Source of the DNA: Entoloma clypeatum
Lineage: Eukaryota; Basidiomycota; Agaricomycetes; Agaricales; Entolomataceae
Direction: 5' to 3'
NCBI GenBank assembly: GCA_963565915.1
Contig: OY751494.1
Coordinates: 434,001-498,000 of the forward strand
Length of the DNA: 64,000 nucleotides
Shown piece after piece: positions 42,243 through 54,752 of this stretch. The first letter of the stretch is position 1. Each line of letters begins with the position of its first letter. A program made the translations under genes and the position numbers. The notes beneath the pieces are model-generated. The model was not told the DNA's origin and searched no databases. It saw only the letters and a list, made by a program, of their open reading frames with translations.

Positions 42243-45200
42243 CTAGATCTCGACTTCCAGGCGAGATATGATGTCGTCCGGGGTGTTCGTGAAATTTTCA
42301 TATGGTTTAAATTCCAATCCTTCAAAGATGTTTGCGCGTAAGCGCCGAGGTGCATTCGGGTTTAATTTAAAGAAGTCCTCCACCACTTCCTTGGCATGTT
42401 CTAGGTGATCCTCGGGTTCCCACGTGTTGTGGTCCTGAGTCAGACCCTCCCATTGCACTAAATATTCCAGTTTTCCTCTCTTCAACCTTGAGTCAATAAC
42501 TTTTGCGACATCGTACTCCTCTTCGCCATTGATAACTATCGGGTTTGGTGCCTGCACCCTTTGTGACATAAATAGTGGTTCCTTAAATAATCGGACTCGT
42601 GATACATTGATGACCGGGTGGATTTTCCAGGTTTTCGGTAATTTAAGTTCTACGGCGTGTGACGAAATGATTTTGGTTACGGTGTAGGGTCCAATCCATC
42701 GTTCGGCAAGTTTCTTTAAGGGTCGGTTCAACTTCAGGTCTTTAGTCGATAACCAAACTTTGTCGCCAACTTGGTAAACTGGTGCATCACCCCGTTTCAG
42801 GTTCGCATACCGTTCCATCTCTTCTCGTGCTTTTACTAGCGCCGCTTCCGCCTCCTCATGAATCTTCTTCATTCGCTCTGCGAATTCTTTTGCCGGTTCT
42901 GACTTTTCTGCCCTCCGAGGTTCTACGCCCATCCTAGGGTTAAACCCATAATTTACAAAGAACGGCGAAAACTGAGTTGCCGTGTGAATTTTATTATTAT
43001 AGGCGAACTCCGCGGTTGCCATCCATTCGGGCCAATCTGTTTGCCGATGGGAAATAAATGATCTTAGATATTGTTCCAACTCCTGGTTGATGCGTTCCGT
43101 CTGTCCGTCTGTTTGCGGATGATACGCCGTTGATAATTTAGTTGTGATCCCCAATATTTTATTTAGTTCCTTCATAAATATTGCCGCAAATTGTGGTCCT
43201 CGATCTGACGTTAATGATTCTGGCAATCCATGAAGTTTCCAGACTTCGTCCCGATATAGTTTAGCTAATCCTTCTGCTGAGACTTCATCGCGTGTTTTGA
43301 TAAAGTGTGATTGCTTTGTTGATCTGCAAGCCACGACTAATACTGTGTTGTACCCCTGAGCTTCTGGGAGTCCTACGATAAAATCTGCTGTAACATGTTT
43401 CCATGGTCCTGCATGTTCCGTGTTTGCTTTTAATTTACCGGCTAGCGGTTGAGGCACGTTTTTTGATCGTTGACATCTGTCGCAGCCCTCGACGTATGCT
43501 TTGACCATGTTTGTAATACTAGGCCACCAATAATTTCGTGTAACCAATTCCAGGGTCTTCCACTGCCCTGGGTGTCCTGCAACTGGGTTGTCGTGGTGTA
43601 ATTTAATTATTTCCTCCCTGAGTTCCTGACTTTTCGGAACATAAACCTTTCCTCTATGTAACCAGAGTCCCTGCTCTTCATGCCATTCATCTGCGCGCAA
43701 TGTTTTGGTATTTGTTTTCTTTAACTCTTCCACTGCTTTCAACACTTGTTCGTCAAACTCTTTGGCATCCCTGATGCGTTTTAATAGTTTACTTTCTTCT
43801 CCATCAATAAGTATGTGACCTCGATCCATTGCTCGCAAGTGGAAGTATTCCGGTTTTAATAATGTTACGTCTTCGTTGTCATTTTCCACCCCCTTTCTAT
43901 GATCGACCCTTCTCGAAAGAGCGTCCGCCTTTCCCATTGAGGTGCCAGCTTTGTGTATTAATTTAAAGTTGAAGCGTGTTAGATACAACGCCCAGCGTGC
44001 TTGTCTGCGATTAAGCTTTCGTCCCTGCATGAAGTACTCGAGGTTTTTATGATCGGTCCAGATCTCGACCTCATGTTTGGCTCCTTCAAGGTGGTGTCTC
44101 CATGCTTCCAGCGCTCGAATTATGCCCAGCATTTCTTTATCGTGTACGTCGTAATTTCGTTCCACATCATTTAATCCTTTAGATAGAAAGGCACATGGCC
44201 TCCATTTCTCATCCTCGCATTCCATAGATAGAATTGCTCCTGTAGCAAAGTCCGATGCGTCTGATTCTACTCTCAACTTCCGATCCGGATCGGGAGATAC
44301 TAATATAGGTGCCTCCGTAAATAATTTCTTTAGCATATCAAATGCTTCCTCCTGTTCCTCTTTCCAATTCCAGATTGTTTCTTTCCTTGTTAATTTATGT
44401 AGTGGCCCTGCCACTTTAGAGAAGTCCTTGACAAATCTTCGATAGAAATTGGCCAATCCTAGAAACGACTGGACTTCTTTGACTTTTGTTGGTTTCGGCC
44501 ATTGTTTGATGGCGTCTACTTTTGAAGGATCCATTCGAATTCCGTCTTTCCCAATAATTAACCCTAAGAACTCTATTTCGTCTCGGTCAAAGAAACATTT
44601 TCCTGGTTTTAAGAATAAGTCGTTTTCTCGTAATCTTTTTAGAATTTCCTCCACAATTTCACTGTGTCCTTTTTCTCCTTCAGTTGCTACCAATATATCA
44701 TCGATATAGATAACTACGTCTCCTTGATCAATCAAGTCTCTAAATATGTCGTTCATCATAGTTTGAAACGTGCTTGGGGAATTATTTAATCCGAAGAACA
44801 TAACTGTTGGTTCGAAAGCTCCATCTGGGGTTGTGAATGCCGCTTTCCACTCGTCTCCTTCTTTGATGTGTACATTGTTATACCCCCATCTGAGGTCCAT
44901 TTTGGTAAACCTTTTCTTTCCCTTTAATTTATCGATCAATTCCGGAATCAACGGGAGTGGATAATTATTGCGAACGGTCCAGCTGTTAATGTGTCGGTAA
45001 TCCTGTACCATTCGTTTCTTTCCGTCTTTTTTGGGTATAAAGAATACTGGCGAAGTTTGTGGTGATTTGGTAGGTCGAATATATCCTTTGCGTAATTGAT
45101 CGTTTACAAATTCGGATACTTCTTTCCTTTCATCCGGTGACAGGGGATAGACTTTGGCCTTTTTTGGTACGAAATCCGGTTTTAAGTCTATAGCGTGGTC

Positions 45201-46176
45201 CCATGGTTTCCTGACTGGTAATCTCTCCGATGCTTTCTTTTCAAAGACTGATAAATATTTGTGATATTTCCGGGGGACAACCTGTTCTGCCGGTACTTCA
45301 TCTGAGGGTTCTCCTTTGGCTGCCCTGAGCGTGTGGATTACTTCCTCCTCCATTTCTTCCTCATTTCCTTCTACTACTTCTTCCATTCTTCCGCCCCATC
45401 TGGTTCTTGCAGTTTTATTTAAATAACGTGTTCGACGCATGCCACATTCTTCTGGACATCTTGATAGTTTAATTTCCGCCTTTTCCCAATCGATTTCTGG
45501 ATTATGGCGTTTCAGCCAGGTATGTCCAACAATAATTTTAGCTTTCCCTAGGTTGCATGCCTCAAACACGGCTATTTCCACGTGTCCTTTATACCGCATA
45601 GCCATGACTGCTTCATGCGTGATCGAACCTCCTTGGTTAAGTGTGCCATCAACGTTGTAGACCCGAATGGGGAAAGGTAGTTCCCTTAATTTAATGTTGT
45701 TCCTTTTGGCGAAGTCCAGATCTATGAACATCCCTGTCGCCCCTGAGTCTAATAATGCTTCAACATCGAATGTGCGTTTGTCCTGCAACGTTTCCAGCGT
45801 GATTTTCATCATAAGCTCCTTTTCCAGAGAAGCGGATCGAATAAAAGATGGTTCCCCCATAGAGTCCGTTTGCCTAGTTAAATTATCTGATTCTTTGTCA
45901 CAGGGAATTAAGCATTCATCCGTAGGGGACGAACCAAGCCTCGTTTCTGAGGGCTCCCCAATGATATAGTTTACAAGTGTATCTAAGTCCGATTCATCTT
46001 TTTTTGGTTTTTCTTTCCTACTAGGTTTATCTAATAGTATTTTATTGTACGTAACTGCAGCATCCGTAAGTTTCTGAAACCAAGATTTACAATGTCCTTA
46101 TGTACGTAAGAGTCTATAGGCAAACATTCATATCGATTTGTCAGAGCCAGCGGGGGATTTACTGGTTGACGTTCAC
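42243..46176 (-). pseudogene. C3 pol with early 1-nt deletion
   Basis: Open for 1205 codons from about 45860 (MGEPSFIRSASL) to the stop at 42243, with intact protease (LLDSGATG), RT (YIDD), RNase H, integrase and chromodomain. Upstream, C1 has AAGATTTTACAATG where C3 has AAGATTTACAATG (about 46083-46092). This puts the pol start out of frame with the slippage entry at 46177-46183. Full Gag-Pol should therefore not be made, although the enzyme part itself is open. Confidence 0.88.
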
Positions 46177-47247
46177 AAAACCCTGCTGCCCAGCAGCTTG
46201 TCTATTGTTCTGACCATTGGGATTCGGCGCAGGCGCGCCAATCACACCCCTTGGTCCATTTGCGGCTTGTTGTGCTTGACGCCTTGCCGTGATTTGTCGT
46301 AAGATTTCTTCTTCCTCATGTTCGTCGATTTGTTCAATCACAGCCGCTCGCACCTTGCGTTGTGGCTGTCTGCATTCCCGGGCGAAATGCCCCTGTCCTC
46401 CGCAATTGTAACAATTACCAGGCGCTCGGCGCTGGTTTCTATCGACCTCCATAGCATTGGGATCTCGTCGTCCCTGACCTTGCTGTCCGTTTTGCTGCAG
46501 GGCTCGGTACCCCCCGTTCTGTTGTTGTCCAAATGGTCGCTGCTGATTCTGTTGGTTTGCGGGCCGATTGCCCCAACCGGTTCTCTGCTGTCCAAAATTG
46601 TTGCCGGTCCTCATGCCCGGTCTTGCCGCGTAAGTTTCCTCTGCTCTTCCGATTGCTAAAATTTCCTCACACGTGTCTTGCACGGTGGTCTGTCGTCTTC
46701 CCTGCTGGAACATTTGTTGTATGATCGAATCCTTGGTGTTCCTTTCTAGCAGAGATATCCCATGCATTTCCTCAATTTGGCCTTTGATGACCAACGTTCC
46801 AAATTGTGTAATAAAATCGTCCACCCGCATGTTTCCTTGTTTAAAGGTTTCGATTTTAGCACGTGCCCATTCTATTTCTGTTGCTGATTGGAATCTTGAT
46901 GTCACCTCTCTCATTAATTGCTGGAACGTGGGCCATTGTTCTGATTCCATGCACTGCCTCAAGCGTGTTTCCCCATAGGTGCCGGCGGTAGCGCCTTCCA
47001 GGCGAGACCATACTGCAATGCAAATTTCTTCCTGTCCTTGGAACAGGTCCCGATTGACCCTGATCCATGCCAGCATCTTTGTCCACCATACTCCGAACGT
47101 TGCCTTGGCCCCATTGTACCTGCCGGGGTCTGCAGCGATTTCTAGTCGTCTTCCATTGGGACGCGGGGCGGCGGGATTATGAGCGGGAGGAGGGAGAGGG
47201 GGATTGGGAAGGGGATTGTCGAACTCGTCGTTGTTGTTGTCGGCCAT
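46159..47247 (-). CDS. gag: C3 Gag
   Basis: Intact 362 aa, same architecture as C1 Gag: capsid-like region, Gln/Asn-rich linker, CYNCGGQGHFAREC knuckle. It carries the C2-type residues RYNGAKA and ATAGTYGE in its first part and the C1-type SEQWPT further on. This Gag could act in trans for C2. Confidence 0.88.
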   Translation of the reverse strand: MADNNNDEFDNPLPNPPLPPPAHNPAAPRPNGRRLEIAADPGRYNGAKATFGVWWTKMLAWIRVNRDLFQGQEEICIAVWSRLEGATAGTYGETRLRQCMESEQWPTFQQLMREVTSRFQSATEIEWARAKIETFKQGNMRVDDFITQFGTLVIKGQIEEMHGISLLERNTKDSIIQQMFQQGRRQTTVQDTCEEILAIGRAEETYAARPGMRTGNNFGQQRTGWGNRPANQQNQQRPFGQQQNGGYRALQQNGQQGQGRRDPNAMEVDRNQRRAPGNCYNCGGQGHFARECRQPQRKVRAAVIEQIDEHEEEEILRQITARRQAQQAANGPRGVIGAPAPNPNGQNNRQAAGQQGFVNVNQ

Positions 47248-47803
47248 GTTGTGTGAGCAATAGTGCTTTGTAGCGGGCGCGCGACCCTGTTCTGCTACTT
47301 AAGCGAAAAAGAAAACCTAAAAAAAGAAAACCCAAAGAACGATCTGTTTACCCAGGCAGCCGAAATGCCCGAATGAAGGAAGATCTGGGAAAAATGAAAA
47401 CCACGCGGTCAACACCCCTACGCGCGCTGGTTCTGTCGAATCCGGGAAAAGATCGGAGGTTGGAACACCTTTTGAGAACTAAACGTGCGCGACCTTCTTT
47501 TCCAAGTCGCCACACGCGCCAGCAGCTTTCCCGAAGGTCAGTTGCGTCGGCCTTTGGTCACCTCGACACGGGACGGGCTCAACGTTTCCCTGTGTGTCTC
47601 GAACGGCAACGCTAGTTATAGTGGGTGCACCAAGCGTTTCTCTTCTTATCCCTGAAGTCCGGGAGGTCCCCCTTAACGCTAGGGTCCGCGTGTAATGGCG
47701 AGGTGTGACTTTTAACGCAAAAGCACGAAACGGCGGGGATAGTGATGGTGATGTGGGAAGTGTGTGTGTTTGGGCGGGCGATGATGATAAGAGCTTGTTC
47801 TTC

Positions 47804-48091
47804 TGTTGAGGCGACGCTAAGTCAAACGACGTCGCGAGCCCAAACTTAAGAACGAAGTGGAAAATGTGAAGTGAACTGAATTGCCCAGAGACCCAGCGGG
47901 AATCTCAAGAGAACAAGCTATCGAATACAAGTGAAAGTACTCTACTTATATATGTAAATTCCATGAGGCTGCGTTGTGGCAGCGTCATGCTGCGTGATAA
48001 TGATAAGATGTCCTTATGTGCGATATGATGTAGATAAGATAAGATCGAGATAAGATAAGATAAAGTGAAAAGTGAAAATATGATCATAACA
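47804..48091 (-). repeat. 5' LTR of C3
   Basis: 288 bp with TGTT...AACA ends, GATAAG cluster at about 48032-48062, TATA box and predicted RNA start as in C1. A CGATCAT to TGATCAT change near the outer end distinguishes it from the 3' LTR. Confidence 0.92.
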
Positions 48092-49606
48092 AGCTAACTG
48101 GTAACGAAGCCAACCTGTAATCACGTTCAGTTGCTGAGCAACCACTCAGCGACGCACTCACAATTCAAGCTGTAGCTATGGGCACTGTTGGCGTCAAGCG
48201 TCGGGCTGGGCGAGTACTGATTAGTCAGTGGGTAGACTTGTGTCGAAACAGGATGAACCTCTGCATGGAATGCGGTGACTCACAAGTTCCTCAGACCTCA
48301 GTAGACCTTGGACGACAAGCTCAAGCAGCCGAGCTGTCGCAGCTTCTCACCTGTCAGGCCTGTCAGGTGTTAGCCAAACAAACAAACAAAAAAACCGGGG
48401 GCAACGCACCCACCCTTCAAGTTCACAACCCTTCTTCTCCGGAGTCCAAAGGGCTGACCTTCACAGGTCGTTGAGGGTCACTTCTAGCATGAGTGACGAC
48501 GAAGGAGGTGGTGAGGAGGAATCTTGTAAACACGAAGACAAGGGGGTCATAATGCAGAAAATGGGGGATTCAAACGCCGGGTTGCTCCCTTTATAAATTT
48601 ATTCAATCTCCGATTACAACTATAATGTTGAAAAGTCGCCCGAAGTTGCGAGTCCTACCAACTCATCATAATCGGGGGTGAACTATTTAACATCTGACGT
48701 GAATTTTGCAAAGTAGCTGCCGACTTGGTAGTCAGTTCACAATGTAAATACAACCTCGTTCTCACATTATCCTTGCCTCACAGTATGAGTAGAATACTGT
48801 ATCTAATGCACAATATTATTGTAATACTACTGACCATAGATAAGCTGTTTATGAGCTGTTGTCGAGGTGTTATAATATTGTAGCATGCTCGTGAGTGTCA
48901 TATTGCTAAATCAGAACTTCCCTGATTTGCTGATGAACGAGACACGGCAATCAAACTGGTCACTGGCACAATAGGTTGGTCTGGAACCGATTTCTCATAA
49001 ACTCGAACCGACCCATCCCCCCCCCCTCTCCCTCCCCCCGCGCGCGCCTCGGCTTCGCACTGACTTGACATAAATGTCTCATATCTAACCGAAGATCAAA
49101 TGGTGCAGTCAGGCGTGTGAAGCGTACAGTAGGACTTGTTCGCCGATGTGTGACAGCGTGCGTTTTTTTAAAAGTCTTCGTAAATCAACTTACTTAAGTA
49201 CCGTCCCAGAATTCAGGGGTACCAGTGGACAGGCGAGATTCAGACCTTGTTCAAACTATACATCCAAATTTCCAATCATCATGGCTTTTTCAACAGTGTC
49301 ATTCCCTCAGAATGTCCATACATCTATATCGATGTGCAGAATCCGAGGCATATCTGTCCTTGGAATGATTTCGTCGCCCATAAAATCTTCGGGGCGGACC
49401 GGCGGCCGGTGAGTTACAGATCTGACGCAACACGGTATATGTGTTGTCCATTACACATCTAGTACTTGTGACTGTGTCATATCCTCTATCCGCGATTGTC
49501 CCGTCGCATCTGTGCACGGTTGTTCCTACAGGCCCCGCTCCGAAATGTCAGAAATTTAAAAAGGAGCGCTGGCCCAGTTTTCAGGACACCCATTTCTCAA
49601 ACGACC
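48092..49606. other. TE-gene boundary, no clear gene
   Basis: About 1.5 kb between C3 and the first P450 gene. One 98-codon ORF (48178-48474, +) has two CxxC pairs (CMECGD, CQACQV) but no start context or homology that I recognise. A C-rich run (49018-49047, CCCC...CTCC...CGCGCGCG) is low complexity. The remainder is AT-rich and non-coding by eye. The promoter of the P450 gene is expected in the last few hundred bases; no motif stands out. Confidence 0.4.
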
Positions 49607-51614
49607 ATGTTCGTGTTCCTCAACGACCTCACTTCCAAAGAATATGTTCCAATCTGGGCCATCTGTTCCACCGCCGTCGTCTTCATCACCTATTACCGAT
49701 GGCCGGGGCGCCATGTAAATACCCCGAGTTACCACCCAAAAAACATTTTCCTAACGCATGATATAGCTGGAACACATTCCTGCTATAGGGTCAACATCAC
49801 CCATACTTTCCTTCATAGAGGCTTTCGATTTCGTGCTCAATGCCGGGACTATAATTCAGCGAGGATGCGAAAGAGTGAGTCCCACCATGTCTCATGCCAA
49901 GCAGCATCGAGCTGACTTGTAACGATCGAAGTATCCAATCTTCCGCGTTCCCTTCTATGACCGATGGATGGTTGTAGTACACGGATCAGAATTTGTGGAA
50001 CAAGTGAGGAAGGCTCCGGAGGACAAGCTATCTCAAGTAGATGCGGTCGATGAGGTGCGCATTCACATCACACCAAACCGTTTTCCTGATAGCGTTGCGC
50101 CGGATAGTCGCTCCAAACCGTTCTCACCCTCGGGTCAAGCATTGGCGCAAACCCATACCATATCCCCCTTATTCGAACCCAATTAACGAGGAACTTGGAC
50201 GCGCTATTTCCTTTGGTCTACGAAGAGATCTCGCTTTCCTTCAACGAGCTCATCCCTGCTCCTGAAGACGGTACGTTGTTTCTGTCCGCGACGACTTAGA
50301 CTAACTGTCGTAACGCACATGATTACTATCAGGATGGTTAAAAATACAAGCTGTGCCAAAGATAAGGACAGTTATCTGCCGTGCCAGTAACCGTGTCTTT
50401 GTCGGGGCTCCCTTATGTGCGACCAAGTTCGCTAGGGTTCGTCCATAACTCTAATCATCTCTGGTAGGTCGAGACAAGGACTACAATGAACTCAATATTA
50501 CTTTTACCCTCTCGTTGGTAAAAGCCGCCACCACGTTGCTATGCACGCCAAGGATCCTCAGACCGTAAGCTAGACCACTCACCTTGATACAGTTTTGGAC
50601 GCTCACTTCCAGTGAAGGATTGTCGCTTCATGGATCGCAAAAGTATCGTCGAGTGTTCAGCGTGGTGTCAAGCACCTGCGACCTCTGATTGAAGAACGCC
50701 AGCGAAAGATGGAGGAATACGGGAAGGACTACCCTGATAAACCAGTGCGTATTTTGAGACGGTCCGGTCGTGGTTCCCCGAGACCTGATCATATCCATAG
50801 AACGACTTCCTAAGTTGGATGATGGATGTTGCTAAAGGCGATGAAACCAGTGTTCTAAATCTCTCTCGGAGGGTTCTTACACTCAACCTTGGCGCGATAC
50901 ATACATCAACCATGGTACACACCCAGGAGACCTTCATTCTTTGATCATGATTTCTAACGCCACTTTATAGGCTTTCACTCATGTTCTGTATTACCTGGCT
51001 GAATACCCTGAGCATGCAGAAACCCTTCGAGCCGAGATCCAGGAAGTGATAGGCCGAGAGGGGTGGACCCACGCTGCCATACTCCAGATGGTCAAAGTGG
51101 ACAGCTTCGTCAGGGAAACGCAACGCCTCAACTCGGCCGGCTATCGTGCGTCTCTAACAAATACAACTGCTCACCTCACGCACTTTATTTTCCAGTAAAC
51201 ATGGCCCGCATCGTCCGCGAGCCTTTTACTTTCTCCGACGGCACCTATCTTCCCAAAGGAACACACGTCTCCGTCGCCGCACACGCCATCCACACTAGCG
51301 GCGCCAGTTTCCCTGACCCTCACTCTTTCCAGCCCTTCCGCTTCGTCGACAAGACGAAGAAGGAGAACGCGGGGCGCAAGGTCGACATGACTTCCACGCA
51401 GGCGGACTTTGTAGCGTTCGGGTACGGCAGACATGCCTGCCCAGGAAGGTTCTTTGCGGCGGCGGAAATCAAGTTGATGTTGGCGTATATTGTGATGAAT
51501 TACGATGTGAAACTGGATGGACCGCATCCACCGAACAAGTACGCCATGACCGCATGTATGCCGAATCCGACAGGGGAGGTATTGTTCCGGAAGCGGGCAG
51601 CTGAACATACTTAA
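49607..51614 (+). CDS. cytochrome P450 monooxygenase (505 aa, 10 exons)
   Basis: Exons 49607-49714, 49767-49874, 49932-50054, 50108-50270, 50333-50416, 50468-50564, 50618-50744, 50801-50914, 50971-51145, 51196-51614 sum to 1518 nt with every phase consistent; the nine introns are 50-62 nt. Start MFVFLNDLTSKEY with a membrane anchor (about residues 14-30), so probably ER-bound. The I-helix has LGAIHTSTM (Thr kept). K-helix ExxR is RETQR. PxRF-like FQPFRF follows. Heme loop FGYGRHACPGRFF has Cys near residue 448. It resembles the expanded Agaricomycete P450 families that oxidise hydrophobic substrates; the substrate cannot be told. The fourth and sixth introns use variant acceptor contexts but keep GT-AG. 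Confidence 0.88.
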
Positions 51615-52405
51615 TGCTTGCACTATAATGAAACTAGAATCGTACTTCATTTTCGTTCTGGATGGGTATCATATTTCCAACGCACGAAAGACTTCAAATT
51701 AGGCGCTGTCCTGACACTCCATAACCCAAAAATTTTGATGATGCAGATGAAGGTGGAGGTAACGCCGTGTGGTAATTCCCTATACTCCTGCCCCGCGTGG
51801 GGTCAAATGGTGTCGCCGAAGAAATACTCGAGGCTAACGTCTGGAGAGGCTCCGGCTGACAGGGCTCATTCATTTCAAACAGCGCCGGGTATCAAACCTT
51901 AAACACCGTGACGGATGTAGAGTCGGTTTTCGTGGTGAATTTTGAGTGATGTTTTCGTTTAGCAGCTGGAGCTTGACGTTGTTAGCAGCGGTGCACTGTA
52001 AGTACTTCAGAGCCCAGGATACCTTCGGCCGACTCGTCGCGGAGGAAGGACTCGGACGAAGTGTACTTTTTTATTTTTTTTATTTTTTATGTTCATTTTA
52101 TTGTCTACCGAGGCGCAAGCCTATTTGAGACATTATGTGTGAACCGTTTCCTGGGCCCCTTCGCCCGGTCTGCCCCGAGGTCTTTAGTGCATCGCTGACG
52201 GCCATCATGTCCCCAGTTCCAACCGATCCGGCTGTGGAAACGCCGTTTTTACTGTCCCCGCGTGGGTGTATTTGATTCAGGCGAACTTGAAGGAGTTTCG
52301 ATTTAAGTGTACATCAGATATTATGAGCACAGCACATCCCCGGGCATAGATATTCAAATGCGCGCACTCCTACCCTGAAAATCGTCTCCTTCGAGACTCC
52401 CACTC
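51615..52405. other. convergent intergenic region between two P450 genes
   Basis: About 790 bp shared 3' flank of two convergent genes. It holds a T-rich tract (52068-52090) and no ORF with coding character. Poly(A) signals of both genes should be here but no canonical AATAAA was identified with confidence. Confidence 0.5.
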
Positions 52406-54752
52406 CTAATCAACCCTTCTTAAAATAAGTGGCACCCTCGGTCCCTCCTCGCCCGCTACCTTGGGCCTCACCATGATCGACCGATGACGATCCAGCTTTG
52501 TTTCCGGACCATCAGGCAGCTCAAACGAAAAGTTGCGGACGAGGACAGATATGAGCGCCTACAAGGTTGAGCAAAGCGAAAAAGAGATCAACATCAACAT
52601 CACATGCCACCGAGCTCCCAAAGAAACCCACCCACCTTGAACTCCGTCAACACAAAGCCCCTCCCCAAACACATCCTCGGTCCAGAAATGAACGTCAACA
52701 TATGTTTGTACCCCTGTACCTCCTCCTTCCTCCCTCCCTGGTCTTCAGAAACCAACCACCGCCCCGGATCGAACTTCTCCGAGTCCGCTCCCCACAGCGC
52801 CTCGGTCGTATTCACGCCCGCGATGGGAATGCGGACAGAGGTGCCTTTAGCGACGAAAATGCTGTCTACGAGTGCCCCGGACGCGGTTTGGATGGGCTGC
52901 GTGAGTGGGATTGTGTCATCTTCCTTTGCCTGGGAAAAAAAAATGATACATCACTAGATCTCCAAAGGACGAAGAACAAAAAGCGATTTACCTCCCGCAT
53001 AATTTCAGGCCCGGCAGGGCACATCCTCAGCACCTCAGAGGTGAACGCATCAAGATATGGCAAGCCATTCACGAGCTGGTCATAAGTCGGATCTTCGCCG
53101 CCTGCAAGCTCGCGGCGCAGCTCGGAGCGAAGAGTTTCTTGGATTTCCGCGTAGCGGCAGAGCTGTATCAAGGCCCACTGAGAAATCATGTCAGTATTCC
53201 CTTGGAGAGCGGGGGAATGGGGACGAAACTTACTGTTAAGGTAACTACATAGTGCAGATACATTCAAACCATGTCTGGACATAGTATCGATATTGACTCA
53301 CTCGCAGTGGTTTCGTAGCCAGCAATCATCAACAGTTGCTTTCGTGTAGTGTCAGCATGATTCAGTGGAAAGCAGTCAAAAACTGGCGTACCATCTGTCG
53401 TCAAATGTGTTGCTCCAATCAGAACTTGGTCTCATATGAGCAAATTAGACACGTACTTGAGCCACAATCTCATAGATAGACATATGAACGCTTGAGGCCG
53501 CATGTTCCGATTTGACTGTGGATCATCATCACGTCAGTGCTCTGGGAATCTACGAAACGCGCTGAAACGCCCACTTACTGAGGGCTCCGAGAATCGACTT
53601 ATCAGCTTCTCCCTCAATCGCCGCCCCCTGCTCCGCCTTCGCCTTGTCCAACAGCCCCTGTGCGATGCCTTCCACGCTCCTCGCGACCTCTCTAATGGCC
53701 TTCATCCGCTCATTTGGGAGCATCACCATGAGAGCTGGGAAGAGCGGCCCTAGGACGAAGGTGAGCATGATGGAGAAAGACGGCTTCACCGAGCCGAAGG
53801 CGTCGAGAGCTGTCATGACGGGAGAAGTTTTGCCTGTAAGGCAGCCGAAGTCGTGGGAGAAGCCGCCGATCCCAACGCTGTCGAGGCTGCACACGTATGT
53901 CAAGGGAGGAATGAAGAAAGAAAGAGGCGTACGAGGCATGGTTCATCCTGGGATAAAGGACAAGTATTAAAGGAAGGTTAGAACAGGAGGAAGGGGAACA
54001 AACCATTGTTGAACGTCGATTTTTACAGAATCTGTCGCGCTGGATTGCAAAGACGAATCCCAAGCAGCTTCGATCTGGGACACGAACAGTTGAGTGATCT
54101 TCCAAAGAGTTGAGAAGTTTTGATTTACCTTGTGAGCAGAATCCAAGAAAACGGCTGTGAGGTTTCGGATGGCAGAATTAGAAAAAGCCAAGGATAGGGC
54201 TCTCCGCTGTCTAAAGAAGCCATGAGTAGGAACGAAGTAACAATAGTGATTTGAATGAACCTCCTATGAGCCTCCCCTTCCATGATTGTCAGCATATCAC
54301 CGAACTATAGCCGACGAATAAATTCGTAGAAAAATCCCACAACAATGCGGCGAACTCACCACCTGTTGGGTCAAAAGCCTGTTTAATTGTGGCTGGTGAT
54401 ATGTAAACGTGTCCCTCGCCAAAACGTGCGAGATCGCCTTCGGATCGCTTAAAACAAGCATTTTAGAACCCAGGCCTGTAGGGATCTCGTACACGGGCCC
54501 ATATGACTTCTCCCAATTGTTGTACACAGCACCGAGGTCAGGCGCGGCGAAAAGCTCCTTGCTAACGCCGAACAGGAAGGTCCTGCTCGGTGGGCCGTTG
54601 AGCTTGGTGGTGCGAGGACGACGGCTAGATTGGAAGAGGCGGAGGGCAAGGAAGAGGGCAAGGCCAGAAGGGATGGCGATTTTCCAAACCGGGTCAGTGA
54701 GATGGATTCGAAGATAACCTTTGTATTTGAGGATGGTGGTGAGGTCGATCAT
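52406..54752 (-). CDS. cytochrome P450 monooxygenase (551 aa, 13 exons, micro-exons)
   Basis: Minus-strand exons: 54752-54360, 54304-54261, 54210-54129, 54074-54004, 53947-53933, 53886-53579, 53515-53457, 53394-53392, 53338-53302, 53244-53234, 53177-52992, 52929-52636, 52558-52406. They sum to 1656 nt and all phases agree. Start MIDLTTILKYKGY (an upstream ATG at 54794 is alternative) with an N-terminal anchor. Motifs: I-helix MIAGYETTA, K-helix EVLR, FDPGRW, heme loop FISGPRMCLGRGF with Cys near 490. Family features resemble Agaricomycete CYPs with large expansions; substrate unknown. Exons of 15, 3 and 11 nt are inferred from frame and motif conservation; the 3-nt one (ATG) is least sure, since skipping it also keeps frame. 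Confidence 0.82.

Larger units (their letters stand above)
41944..48091 (-). mobile_element. Ty3/gypsy element C, copy 3 (C3)
   Basis: 6148 bp, LTRs 41944-42231 and 47804-48091, duplication AGCTA on both sides (41939-41943, 48092-48096). The LTRs differ by one base (CGATCATAACA versus TGATCATAACA). Against C1 it lacks one T in pol near 46086 and one A in the leader. Close to intact but disabled by the pol frameshift. Confidence 0.95.
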
